Source of the DNA: Tabrizicola_A aquatica
GTDB lineage: Bacteria > Pseudomonadota > Alphaproteobacteria > Rhodobacterales > Rhodobacteraceae
Reading direction: 5' to 3' (one strand)
DNA: 64,000 bases
Assembly (NCBI GenBank): GCA_965194375.1
Contig: CBDAEL010000002.1
Part shown: positions 33,677 through 41,427 of the stretch, in pieces
Layout of the letters: the number at the start of each line of letters is the position of its first letter
Numbering within the stretch: position 1 is the first letter of the stretch
Notes under the pieces: model-generated
Seen by the model: the letters and a program-made list of their open reading frames with translations, nothing else
Told to the model about the DNA's origin: nothing
Databases searched by the model: none
Program-made: the position numbers and the translations under genes

Positions 33677-33698
33677 TTGCGCCTTTCCAAATACTCAC
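33677..33698 (+). repeat. dispersed repeat family A, copy 1
   Basis: A 22-base sequence ending in GCGCCTTTCCAAATACTCAC, preceded by TT. Identical copies occur at 43326-43347 (same strand) and 60667-60688 (opposite strand). This copy lies in the gap between dprA and topA, 90 bases upstream of the topA start. Confidence 0.8.
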
Positions 33699-33786
33699 TT
33701 TGCGCGCTTGAAGCTATGGCGACACGGAGACAGGTTTGGGGGCAATTCGCCGCACACGGCCCTGCCCGCCCCCTGATCGCCCAGCC

Positions 33787-34932
33787 TCATTCAGCGCGCG
33801 ACACAAGCCCTCCGGGCGCGCGCAGAATGCGGCCCTCCAGTTCCAAGGATACGAGCGCGGGTGCCAAAAGGGATGGCGGCATCGCCAGATCGCGGATCAG
33901 CTGATCCTCGGCCAAAGGGCTTGGTCCCAGCCGCGCCAGAATCTGCCCGTGCAGATCGGCCATCTCGCCCAAGGACCGGCGGGGTGGCACAGGGCCCGGC
34001 AAGGCACCCGCCTCAGGCGCAAGCCTGTCCGCCGCGCCCGTCTGTGGCCCCGCGCCCCGCGTCAGGCCCAGCGCCTCGGTCACATCGTCCACATGGCGCA
34101 CCAATGTGGCCCCATCGCGCAACAGCATATTGCAGCCGGCGGCGCGGGCATCAAAGGGGTGGCCCGGCACCGCCAAGACCTCACGCCCCTGATCCGCGGC
34201 ATCGCGCGCGGTGATCAGACTGCCCGAGCGTGCTGCCGCTTCGACCACCACGACCGCCCGCGACAGGCCCGAGATGATGCGGTTGCGCAAAGGGAAATGC
34301 CGGGTCTGCGGCTGCAATCCGGGGGGGTGTTCGGCCACAAGACAGCCCTTCGCGGCAATCTGCGCGGCCAGATCAGCGTTTTCCTCCGGGTAGATCACAT
34401 CCACCCCGCCCGCCATCACCGCCACCGTTCCCGTGGCCAGCGCCGCCTCATGCGCCGCCGCATCGATGCCGCGCGCCAAGCCCGAGACCACCACCTGCCC
34501 GGCCGCGCCCAGCCCCTCCGCCAGCCGACGCGCCATGCGCAGGCCCAAGGAGGAGGCATTGCGCGCGCCCACCAGCGCCACCATCGGGCGCTGCAACAGG
34601 CCCGTGTCGCCCCGCGCCCAAAGCACCGGTGGCGCATCGGCCAAATCCATCAAACCCGCAGGATAGCCCGGCCCACCCCACAGCAAAAGCTGCGCGCCAC
34701 AGGCCCGCCCCGCCTTGATCTCAGCTTGCACTACGCCCAGTGGGCAAACCTCATACCCCTCAACCCCGGCGGCGCGCGCCAGCTCAGGCAGCGCCTGCAG
34801 CGCCGCGCGGGCCGACCCATGCTCGCCCATCAGCCGGTGAAAGGTCACCGCCCCCACCCGGCGTGACCGGATCAACCGCAGCCAATCCGCCGGGTCATCC
34901 CGCTCGGCAGCCTGTGTTGCGGTGCTTGCCAT
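33787..34932 (-). CDS. dprA: DNA-processing protein DprA
   Basis: A 381-residue protein with the Rossmann-like DprA/Smf core (about 85-290): VALVGARNASSLGLRMARRL, then VVVSGLARGIDAAAHEAAL and VMAGGVDVIYPEEN. An N-terminal helical domain precedes it (ADWLRLIRSRRVGAVTFHRL). A C-terminal winged-helix-like region ends LVSLELEGRILRAPGG. In transformable bacteria DprA loads RecA on incoming single-stranded DNA; it is widespread in non-transformable species too. It is transcribed toward topA. Confidence 0.92.
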   Translation of the reverse strand: MASTATQAAERDDPADWLRLIRSRRVGAVTFHRLMGEHGSARAALQALPELARAAGVEGYEVCPLGVVQAEIKAGRACGAQLLLWGGPGYPAGLMDLADAPPVLWARGDTGLLQRPMVALVGARNASSLGLRMARRLAEGLGAAGQVVVSGLARGIDAAAHEAALATGTVAVMAGGVDVIYPEENADLAAQIAAKGCLVAEHPPGLQPQTRHFPLRNRIISGLSRAVVVVEAAARSGSLITARDAADQGREVLAVPGHPFDARAAGCNMLLRDGATLVRHVDDVTEALGLTRGAGPQTGAADRLAPEAGALPGPVPPRRSLGEMADLHGQILARLGPSPLAEDQLIRDLAMPPSLLAPALVSLELEGRILRAPGGLVSRAE

Positions 34933-35201
34933 GGCCTCCCCCGAGGTGCTGATAAGTTTGACCCAAGCCGCCACGGCCCAGCTTGCCCCAACAGTGCCGC
35001 CCAATGGTTAATGTCTGGTGAATCCGCGCTGCACGCCCAGGCTGCGGCCCTGACCCGACCACCCGCCGCACAGTCTGGCCTTATCTTTTCCGATCTGGAC
35101 TTATAGAAAACCTGGTTCTGCCCATTGAAGCGCGACAAGAAATTTGATCAATTGTCACCTGACAACCCCAGCGCCACAGGGGCGCCAGAAGGAAGACCAG
35201 T

Positions 35202-36479
35202 ATGAAAAACGCAGATGTTGCCAAGCGCCGGGATGAGGCGATTTCCCGTGGTGTGGGCATGCAGACCCAGATCTACGTCGACCGTGCGCTCAACTCCGAA
35301 GTTTGGGACATCGAGGGCAACCGCTATATCGACTTCGCCGCCGGCATCGCAGTGGTCAACACCGGGCATTGCCACCCCAAGGTGATGGATGCGGTCTCCA
35401 AACAGCTGTCGAAGTTCACCCACACCTGCCATCAGGTGCTGCCCTATGAGCATTACATCCGTCTGGCCGAACGTCTGAACGCCGTCGTTCCGGGTGATTT
35501 CCCGAAGAAAACCGTCTTCGTGACCACCGGCGCCGAAGCGGTTGAAAACGCGATCAAGGTCGCCCGCATCGCCACGGGCCGCAACGCAGTCATCGCCTTT
35601 GGCGGGGCCTTCCACGGCCGGACCTTCATGGGCATGACGCTGACCGGCAAGGTGGAGCCCTATAAGAAGGGCTTTGGCGCCATGATGCCCGACGTGTTCC
35701 ACGTCCCCTTCCCGCAGGAAGTCCACAATATCTCAACCGCTGATGCCATGGCGGGGCTGACCAAACTGTTCAAGGCTGACATCGATCCGGGCCGCGTCGC
35801 CGCCATCATCTTTGAACCCGTGCAGGGCGAAGGCGGCTTCTACCCGGCGCCCAAGGATCTGGTCAAAGCGATCCGCGCGCTCTGTGACGAGCATGGCATC
35901 GTCATGATCGCCGACGAGGTGCAAACCGGCTTTGCCCGCACCGGCACCATGTTCTGCATGGAGCAATATGGCGTCGCTGCGGACATCACCACCATGGCCA
36001 AAGGTCTGGCAGGCGGCCTGCCCTTGGCCGCGCTGACCGGCAAGGCGTCGATCATGGACGCCGCACATCCGGGCGGGCTTGGCGGCACCTATGGCGGCAA
36101 CCCGATCGGGATCGCGGCCGCCAATGCGGTGCTGGACGTGATCGAGGAAGAACAGCTCTGCGCCCGCGCCAATGAACTTGGCTCGCGGCTGAAGCAGAAG
36201 CTCGAATCGATCCGCTCCACCACGCCCGAGATCAGCGACATTCGTGGCCCTGGCTTCATGGTGGCCGTCGAATTCGCCAACCCGTCGAACCACGAACCCG
36301 ACGCGGGCTTTACCAACCGGGTGAAAAATGAAGCGCAAAAGCGCGGGCTGATCCTGTTGACCTGCGGCGTCTATGGCAACGTTGTGCGCTTCTTGGCCCC
36401 GATCACCATCCCCGACGCCCATTTCGCCGAGGCGATGGAAATCCTCGAAGCCTCGGTCGCCGCGGCGCGCAAGGGCTAA
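35202..36479 (+). CDS. gabT: 4-aminobutyrate aminotransferase
   Basis: A 425-residue class-III PLP aminotransferase. It converts 4-aminobutyrate and 2-oxoglutarate to succinate semialdehyde and glutamate. IDFAAGIAVVNTGHCHPKV and TTGAEAVENAIKVARIATG are typical of GabT. IVMIADEVQTGFARTG carries the cofactor-ring Asp, and TTMAKGLAGGLPLAA the Schiff-base Lys at about residue 267. The gene stands alone, with a 269-base upstream gap and a terminator after it; no succinate-semialdehyde dehydrogenase gene is adjacent. Confidence 0.92.
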   Translation: MKNADVAKRRDEAISRGVGMQTQIYVDRALNSEVWDIEGNRYIDFAAGIAVVNTGHCHPKVMDAVSKQLSKFTHTCHQVLPYEHYIRLAERLNAVVPGDFPKKTVFVTTGAEAVENAIKVARIATGRNAVIAFGGAFHGRTFMGMTLTGKVEPYKKGFGAMMPDVFHVPFPQEVHNISTADAMAGLTKLFKADIDPGRVAAIIFEPVQGEGGFYPAPKDLVKAIRALCDEHGIVMIADEVQTGFARTGTMFCMEQYGVAADITTMAKGLAGGLPLAALTGKASIMDAAHPGGLGGTYGGNPIGIAAANAVLDVIEEEQLCARANELGSRLKQKLESIRSTTPEISDIRGPGFMVAVEFANPSNHEPDAGFTNRVKNEAQKRGLILLTCGVYGNVVRFLAPITIPDAHFAEAMEILEASVAAARKG

Positions 36480-36498
36480 GGCTGAACCACTCCGAGAT

Positions 36499-36536
36499 CG
36501 GGCGCGCGGGCTTCCCCCTGCGCGCCCGTTTTCTTT
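36499..36536 (+). terminator. intrinsic terminator of gabT
   Basis: CGGGCGCGC (36499-36507) pairs with GCGCGCCCG (36520-36528), with an inner GG/CC extension, followed by TTTTCTTT. Nineteen bases after the stop. Confidence 0.88.
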
Positions 36537-36540
36537 GGCC

Positions 36541-36626
36541 TTTCATCTTGGCTGAAATACTCCCGCCGGAGGCACCTTTGGCCAGCCTCGGATGCCTCCG
36601 GCGGGAGTATTTGGACCAAGATGAAA
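36541..36626. repeat. dispersed repeat family B, head-to-head inverted pair
   Basis: Two 33-base copies face each other. The left (36541-36573) starts TTTCATCTTGGCTGAAATAC and ends GCCGGAGGC; the right (36594-36626) starts GCCTCCGGCGGGAGTATTTG and ends CCAAGATGAAA. The arms match at 30 of 33 positions, with a 20-base spacer, so the RNA would form a long hairpin. It sits between the gabT terminator and bioM. Single copies lie at 40744-40776 and 61804-61835, and a partial one at 45170-45194. Confidence 0.85.
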
Positions 36627-36674
36627 CCAAGGGCAGGGTTTGCAGATTGCGGGTGTTTCGGTCTATGCCGGGCC

Positions 36675-37394
36675 ATGGACGGAATCGTGCTGCAGGATGT
36701 GAATGTGGATCTGGGCGGCAAGCGCGTCTTGTCGGACCTGTCTCTGCATCTGACCGAAGCGCGGATTGGCCTTCTGGGGCGCAACGGGTCTGGAAAATCC
36801 ACCCTTTTGCGGCTGATGGCGGGGCTGATTGCGCCCAGCTCTGGCACAGTTCGGGTGGCGGGGCTTGACCCGGCGCGCGAGCGCAAGGCGATGCTCAGCA
36901 AGATCGGCATCTTATTTCAAAACCCCGACCACCAGATCCTGTTTCCCACGGTGATCGAAGAATTGTCTTTTGGCCTGCAGCAGATGGGCCAGTCGCGGGC
37001 AGATGCTGAGGCGCAGGTGCGCGCAGCACTCTTGGCCGAAGGCCGCGCCCATTGGGAGAGTGCGCCGACGCATAGGCTGTCGCAGGGGCAGCGTCAGTTT
37101 CTATGCCTGCTCGCCGTGCTTTTGATGGCGCCCGCAACCCTGTTGCTGGACGAACCCTATGCCGGCTTGGACCTGCCAACGCAGGCCCGGCTCTCCCGCA
37201 GGCTCAATGCGGTGTCACAGCGGGTGGTGACCATCAGCCATGATCCCGCCGCCGTGGCCGGGTGCCAGCGTGTCATCTGGCTGGAGGCCGGTCAGATCCG
37301 CGCCGATGGGCCCGCCGCGTCGGTGATTGCCGAGTTCACCGCCGAGATGGCGCGCTTGGGGGCGGCGGATGCTGACACTGACCTCCTCGGTTGA
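36675..37394 (+). CDS. bioM: biotin ECF transporter, ATPase BioM
   Basis: A 239-residue CbiO-like ABC ATPase. Walker A is LLGRNGSGKSTLLRLMAGL, the Q-loop is in ILFQNPDHQILFPTVIEELS, the signature is LSQGQRQFLCLLA and Walker B LLLDEPYAGLDL. With BioN it energises the biotin-binding protein BioY. The frame is open back to 36621 inside a dispersed repeat; MDGIVLQDVNVDLGG at 36675 is preferred as the family start. The 3' end overlaps bioN by 26 bases. No BioR-type TTAT..ATAA palindrome was seen upstream. Confidence 0.9.
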   Translation: MDGIVLQDVNVDLGGKRVLSDLSLHLTEARIGLLGRNGSGKSTLLRLMAGLIAPSSGTVRVAGLDPARERKAMLSKIGILFQNPDHQILFPTVIEELSFGLQQMGQSRADAEAQVRAALLAEGRAHWESAPTHRLSQGQRQFLCLLAVLLMAPATLLLDEPYAGLDLPTQARLSRRLNAVSQRVVTISHDPAAVAGCQRVIWLEAGQIRADGPAASVIAEFTAEMARLGAADADTDLLG

Positions 37395-37968
37395 GATCTG
37401 GGCGCATCGGCTGCCCGCGGGCGGTAAGCTTTTGGCGCTTGCCGGGGTGACGGTGGGCCTGTTTCAACTCGGAACCCCGCTTGCCCTTGCAGCGGCGACG
37501 CTGTCCGTTGGGGCGTTGGTGGCCAGCGGAGGGCGGGTGTTCCTGCGCGAAAGCCTTGCCATGCTGCGCCCGCTTTGGCCCTTTGTTTTGATCGTGGCAC
37601 TGTGGCACCTCTTCACGGCCGACATTTCGGGCGGTGCGGTGGTGATCTTGCGCATGGCTACGGCCGTGGCGGCTGCAAATTTCGTCACGATGACCACGCG
37701 CCTGTCTGACATGCTTGTGGTGATCGAGAGCCTGCTCTCTCCGCTTCGGCATGTCGGGCTAAAGCCCCGCCCCCTCGCTTTGGCCCTTGCCTTGGTCATT
37801 CGCTTCATCCCGGTGATGCTCACCCGGATTGAGGCGATCACCCTTGCCTTTCGCGCCCGCAGTCCGCGCCGCGCGGGCTGGCGCATCCTGATGCCCGCCA
37901 CCTTGGCCGCCCTTGACGATGCCGAGCGCGTGGCAGATGCCTTGCGCGCCCGGGGTGGGGCGGGCTAA
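37369..37968 (+). CDS. bioN: biotin ECF transporter, transmembrane coupling protein BioN
   Basis: A 199-residue membrane protein with about four to five helices, shorter than CbiQ as is usual for BioN. Two Ala-Arg-type coupling motifs that contact the ATPase are seen: FRARSPRR at about residue 160 and ALRARGGAG at the C-terminus. The ATG at 37369 lies within the end of bioM (26-base overlap), and bioY follows after 28 bases. It joins BioM to the substrate-binding subunit BioY. Confidence 0.88.
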   Translation: MLTLTSSVEIWAHRLPAGGKLLALAGVTVGLFQLGTPLALAAATLSVGALVASGGRVFLRESLAMLRPLWPFVLIVALWHLFTADISGGAVVILRMATAVAAANFVTMTTRLSDMLVVIESLLSPLRHVGLKPRPLALALALVIRFIPVMLTRIEAITLAFRARSPRRAGWRILMPATLAALDDAERVADALRARGGAG

Positions 37969-37996
37969 AGGGGCGCATCATCGCAAGGACGCCACC

Positions 37997-38539
37997 ATGG
38001 AACGCAGCCTGACCCATATCGCCCTGTTTGCCGCGCTGATCGCGGTTTTGGGGCTGGTGCCGAAGATCGACCTTGCCTCTGGCGTGCCGATCACGGCGCA
38101 ATCCTTGGGCGTGATGCTGTGCGGCACCGTCTTGGGCGCCCGGCGCGGGGCGCTGGCCGTGGGTCTGTTCCTTCTGGTCACGCTCGCCGGTCTGCCCTTG
38201 TTGTCCGGTGGGCGCGGGGGCTTGGGCGTCTTGGCCTCGCCCACCGTGGGCTATCTGATCGGCTTTCCGATTGCCGCTTTTGTGGCCGGACTGGTCACAA
38301 CGCAATTGCGCGCGCCAGTCGGGATCGCGGCCGCGATCGGCGCCGCACTTGGGGGCATTGTGGTGCTGAACGCCCTCGGGATTGTCGGAATGTCGTTGAT
38401 GCTCGACAAGACCTTGGCCGAGGCCGCGCTTCTGGCCGCGCCCTTCCTGATCGGCGACAGTCTCAAGGCGGTGCTGGCAGGGCTGGTGACCCAAGCCATC
38501 GCCAAGGCCCGCCCCGAAGCGCTCTTGTCACGCGCCTGA
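37997..38539 (+). CDS. bioY: biotin-binding membrane protein BioY
   Basis: A 180-residue S-component with six helices. Family segments are MERSLTHIALFAALIAVLG, then VPITAQSLGVMLCGTVLGAR and LPLLSGGRGGLGVLASPTVG, followed by YLIGFPIAAFVAG. These surround the biotin-binding pocket in BioY structures. It is the third gene of the bioMNY operon. Its last twelve bases overlap the end of the convergent thiolase gene, so no room remains for a separate terminator. Confidence 0.93.
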   Translation: MERSLTHIALFAALIAVLGLVPKIDLASGVPITAQSLGVMLCGTVLGARRGALAVGLFLLVTLAGLPLLSGGRGGLGVLASPTVGYLIGFPIAAFVAGLVTTQLRAPVGIAAAIGAALGGIVVLNALGIVGMSLMLDKTLAEAALLAAPFLIGDSLKAVLAGLVTQAIAKARPEALLSRA

Positions 38540-39613
38540 CCGCGCCACCACCAGGGCCGACCCCAAGCCCCCTGCCGCCGCAATCGCGGCAAGGCCAAAC
38601 CCGTCGCGCAGCCCATGAAAGAGCCGCACCGCAAGGATCGCGCCCGACGCTCCAATCGGGTGCCCCCGCGCCAAGGAACCGCCGCCGATATTGATGATCC
38701 CCGTCGGCAGCCCCGCCTCGGTGACACAGGCCATGGCCTGCACGGCATAGGCCTCCATAACCTCGGTCATGCCAAGATCCTCGGGCCGCAGCCCCGCCCG
38801 CGCCAAAGCCGCCGCAATGGCGGCCACCGGCACCAGCCCCGGTTCCTCCGGGTTGCCACCCAGAGTAGCGCCGCCCAAGATCCGCAGCCCCTGCCCCGCA
38901 GCCAACCGATCTGACACCACCAGCACAAAGGCCGCCGCATCCGCCGCCACCGCGGCCGTGGCGGCCGTGATGCTGCCCGCCACGCGGGGCGCGCGGGATG
39001 CCAAAGCTGGGGTCATGGCCCGCGTGAAGGCGTCGCGAGATACCCCGTCGATCTCCACGATCTCGGGCCAATCCGCGACACCCATGGCCTTGGCGTGGCT
39101 CCCCACCGCCCAATCTGCCTGCGCCTCGCGGCTGATCCCCAATCGGTCCGCCAAAGCCGCTGCCGCCGCCCCCATCTCGGGGTCGCGGTCCGGCCATGGG
39201 GTGAAGGGCGCCTGATCATAAGGCACCGCAACGCCATCCGCCCCCGGCATAGCGCGCAAGGGGCGGCGGGAATAGCTTTCCGCCCCCCCCGCGAGCACCA
39301 CCTCGGCTGCGCCACTGTCGACCATGGCCTGCGCCAACAGGATCGCATCCAAGCCCCCGGCGCATTGGCGATCAATGGTCAGCCCCGCCACGCGCTCGGG
39401 CAAACCGGCCAAGAGTGCTGCCCGCCGCGCCGGATTGCCCCCCGCGCCCAGCGCATTGGCCAAGATCACCTCATCCACCCGCGCCGCCGCGATCCCGGCA
39501 TCGGCGAGAACGGCCTGCATCACGGGCGCGGCCAGATCCTCGATCCGCAACCGGGCAAAGGCCCCGCCGCGCGGACAGACCGCCGTGCGCCGCGCCGCAA
39601 AAATCACCGCCAT
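38528..39613 (-). CDS. non-canonical thiolase (YhfS-like acetyl-CoA acyltransferase)
   Basis: A 361-residue thiolase-fold protein. The nucleophilic Cys is present at about residue 84 (IDRQCAGGLDAILLAQ), and the GHP His at about 318 (LARGHPIGASGAI). Two other usual residues are replaced: the Asn of NEAF is Met (VMEAYAVQ), and the C-terminal catalytic Cys (CxGGG) is Ala, the region reading AIAAAGGLGSALV. It may therefore run only part of the thiolase reaction. It overlaps the AMP-ligase gene by ten bases and meets bioY tail to tail. The trio recalls the yhfU-yhfT-yhfS genes of Bacillus subtilis, linked to biotin. Function unproven. Confidence 0.8.
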   Translation of the reverse strand: MAVIFAARRTAVCPRGGAFARLRIEDLAAPVMQAVLADAGIAAARVDEVILANALGAGGNPARRAALLAGLPERVAGLTIDRQCAGGLDAILLAQAMVDSGAAEVVLAGGAESYSRRPLRAMPGADGVAVPYDQAPFTPWPDRDPEMGAAAAALADRLGISREAQADWAVGSHAKAMGVADWPEIVEIDGVSRDAFTRAMTPALASRAPRVAGSITAATAAVAADAAAFVLVVSDRLAAGQGLRILGGATLGGNPEEPGLVPVAAIAAALARAGLRPEDLGMTEVMEAYAVQAMACVTEAGLPTGIINIGGGSLARGHPIGASGAILAVRLFHGLRDGFGLAAIAAAGGLGSALVVARSGA

Positions 39614-40731
39614 CCCATCCCCCGTTCCAAGGCGGCAAGGTCGGTCTTGCCCGACGCTAGCATCGGCCAGTCCTCGACCCAATGCACCGCCCGCGGCGCC
39701 TTCAGCGAACCGAACGCCGCCCGGCCTGCGGCCAGAACCGCCGCCGTATCGGCTGCCCCCATCAAGACCGCCACCAGATGCACCCCGCGCAGCCCATCCG
39801 GGCGGGGCAGAACGGCAGCCCGCGCCATCCCGGGCAGGCCCATCAGAAACGCCTCAATCTCCTCGGGAAAGACGTTTTGATCGGCGACCGTCACCATCCG
39901 ACCCGCCCTGCCCTGCAGATAGAGAAAACCACCCTCCATCCGGCCCATCTCACCCACCGAGAGCCACCCATCGCGCCACCGCGCGCCACCGGGATCATCA
40001 CCCGCATAGCCCTGAAAGAGATAGGGGCTGCGCACCCAGATCTCACCCGCCTCCAGCGCGATCTCCACCCCCGGATAGGGCCGCCCCACCGAACCCTCCG
40101 GGCAGTCTGGCCCCGAAAGGGTGATGAAACTCGCCTCTGCCGCGCCGTAAAACTCGTGAACCACCGCCCCGGGCGCCATCTCGGCCAAAGCGGCACGCAG
40201 CCCGGCATCCAGCTTGGAGCCGCCCACCAAGACCCGGCCCAAGGGCAAAGTCGCGCCGCCCGCCTCGACCATCAGCCGCAGCTGGGCGGGCGTGGCATAG
40301 AGCAGCTCAATCCCCCGCGCCGCCAAGGCTGCGCGCTGCCTGTCAGGGCGCAGATCATCCAAAAGATGCACCTCAGCGCCCAAAGACAGGCCCTCTACCG
40401 CCCCATAAAGCGCCAGCGAATGCACCAGCCGACCCAAGACCGCCACCCGCACGCCCGGCTCGATGCCAAACAGCCCTGCATTCACCGCAAAAGACGCAGC
40501 CCATGACGCGCAAGACCGCACGATCCGACGCGGCTGCCCCGACGATCCCGAGGTCAGCGTCTCAAACGCCCCCACCCCGGCCTGCAACGCCCCCGCACCA
40601 CCAATCCGAAACGGCCCGCCAAAGGCCCAGGCGAGTGCAAGCGCCGAGGGCCGCTCGTCCAACACGCCCCCCGGCCCCGGCGCAAACTCTACCTGACCGC
40701 GCGCATCAAACACCCGCGCCTGCGGATGCAT
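39604..40731 (-). CDS. AMP-dependent acyl-CoA synthetase/ligase (YhfT-like)
   Basis: A short (about 375 residues) member of the adenylate-forming ligases, which usually exceed 500. The ATP loop is TLTSGSSGQPRRI, motif A5 is VHEFYGAAEASF, A7 is WLSVGEMG and the catalytic C-terminal Lys is in LASGKTDL. The N-terminal subdomain is reduced. The start is uncertain: ATG codons at 40782 and 40749 are in frame but lie in or before a dispersed repeat, so MHPQARVFDARG at 40731 is chosen. It is coupled to the thiolase gene. It may activate a carboxylate such as a dicarboxylic or fatty acid to its CoA ester for that enzyme. Confidence 0.78.
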   Translation of the reverse strand: MHPQARVFDARGQVEFAPGPGGVLDERPSALALAWAFGGPFRIGGAGALQAGVGAFETLTSGSSGQPRRIVRSCASWAASFAVNAGLFGIEPGVRVAVLGRLVHSLALYGAVEGLSLGAEVHLLDDLRPDRQRAALAARGIELLYATPAQLRLMVEAGGATLPLGRVLVGGSKLDAGLRAALAEMAPGAVVHEFYGAAEASFITLSGPDCPEGSVGRPYPGVEIALEAGEIWVRSPYLFQGYAGDDPGGARWRDGWLSVGEMGRMEGGFLYLQGRAGRMVTVADQNVFPEEIEAFLMGLPGMARAAVLPRPDGLRGVHLVAVLMGAADTAAVLAAGRAAFGSLKAPRAVHWVEDWPMLASGKTDLAALERGMGWR

Positions 40732-40743
40732 GCGGAACCCGTC

Positions 40744-40776
40744 TTTCATCTTGGCCAAGATACTCCCGCCGGAGGC
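40744..40776 (+). repeat. dispersed repeat family B, single copy
   Basis: TTTCATCTTGGCCAAGATAC followed by TCCCGCCGGAGGC, between aroQ and the AMP-ligase gene and overlapping two possible start codons of the latter. Orientation is that of the left arm at 36541. Confidence 0.82.
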
Positions 40777-40800
40777 CGACATATCCGCCGCGATCCCGGC

Positions 40801-41241
40801 TCAGGACCGGAGCAGTCCAGCCATCCGCCGCAGCGCCAAAAGATAGCCCTCGGTGCCAAAGCCCGCGATCACACCATCGGCGCGCGACGACACAAAGGAA
40901 TGATGCCGGAACGCCTCGCGCTTGTGGATATTGCTGATATGCACTTCCAGAACCGGCCCCTCAAAAGCATTGAGCGCATCCAAGATCGCCACCGATGTAT
41001 GGCTATAGGCCCCGGGGTTGATGATGATCCCCGCCGCATCTTTGCGCGCCTCTTGGATCCAGTCCACCAACTGCCCCTCATGGTTCGATTGGTGGCAGAC
41101 CACCGCCACGCCCAATTCGGCCGCCAAACGCGCCAGCGCCGCCTCGACATCGGCCAGCGTCTCGCGCCCGTAAATCTCGGGCTGGCGCTGACCCAGAAGG
41201 TTCAGGTTCGGGCCATTCAAAACAAGGATCGGCTGGGTCAC
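40801..41241 (-). CDS. aroQ: type II 3-dehydroquinate dehydratase
   Basis: A 146-residue dodecameric-type dehydroquinase of the shikimate pathway. VLNGPNLNLLGQRQPEIYG holds the catalytic Arg/Tyr loop region, IIINPGAYSHTSVAILDAL the substrate contacts, and EVHISNIHKREAFRHHSF the catalytic His stretch. The start codon is GTG at 41241 (VTQPILVLNG) behind AAGGAAA; the frame continues upstream without homology. It is followed by the AMP-ligase and thiolase genes on the same strand. Confidence 0.93.
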   Translation of the reverse strand: MTQPILVLNGPNLNLLGQRQPEIYGRETLADVEAALARLAAELGVAVVCHQSNHEGQLVDWIQEARKDAAGIIINPGAYSHTSVAILDALNAFEGPVLEVHISNIHKREAFRHHSFVSSRADGVIAGFGTEGYLLALRRMAGLLRS

Positions 41242-41328
41242 GGACGGGTTTCCTTTGCAAACTGGCCCAAAGCTTAGCGCATCCCACCCGCCCCGCAAAG
41301 CCCCGCTCCTTTGCGCAACCCTTGCATG

Positions 41329-41358
41329 AAAAAACGCCCCCCGGCCTGACGGGGGGCG
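41329..41358 (-). terminator. intrinsic terminator of metF
   Basis: On the minus strand CGCCCCCC, loop GTCAGGCC, GGGGGGCG and then TTTTTT. It lies 70 bases after the metF stop and isolates metF from aroQ. Confidence 0.88.
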
Positions 41359-41427
41359 CAAGAGAGGTCGCGCACCTTGGGGAAGGCCTTTGGCAGGGAG
41401 ACCGACCAAAGACCCGGGGCAAAAGCC

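Noticed and set aside
32232..33776. 514-codon plus-strand frame opposite topA
   Set aside because: Antisense shadow; topA motifs are complete on the minus strand.
36621..36674. Upstream start of bioM inside repeat B
   Set aside because: The ATG belongs to the CCAAGATGAAA end of the dispersed repeat, and the 18 added residues do not resemble BioM proteins.
41254..41261. Single TTTGCAAA box upstream of aroQ
   Set aside because: One palindromic octamer without a partner, coinciding with the ribosome-binding region; a chance match is likely.
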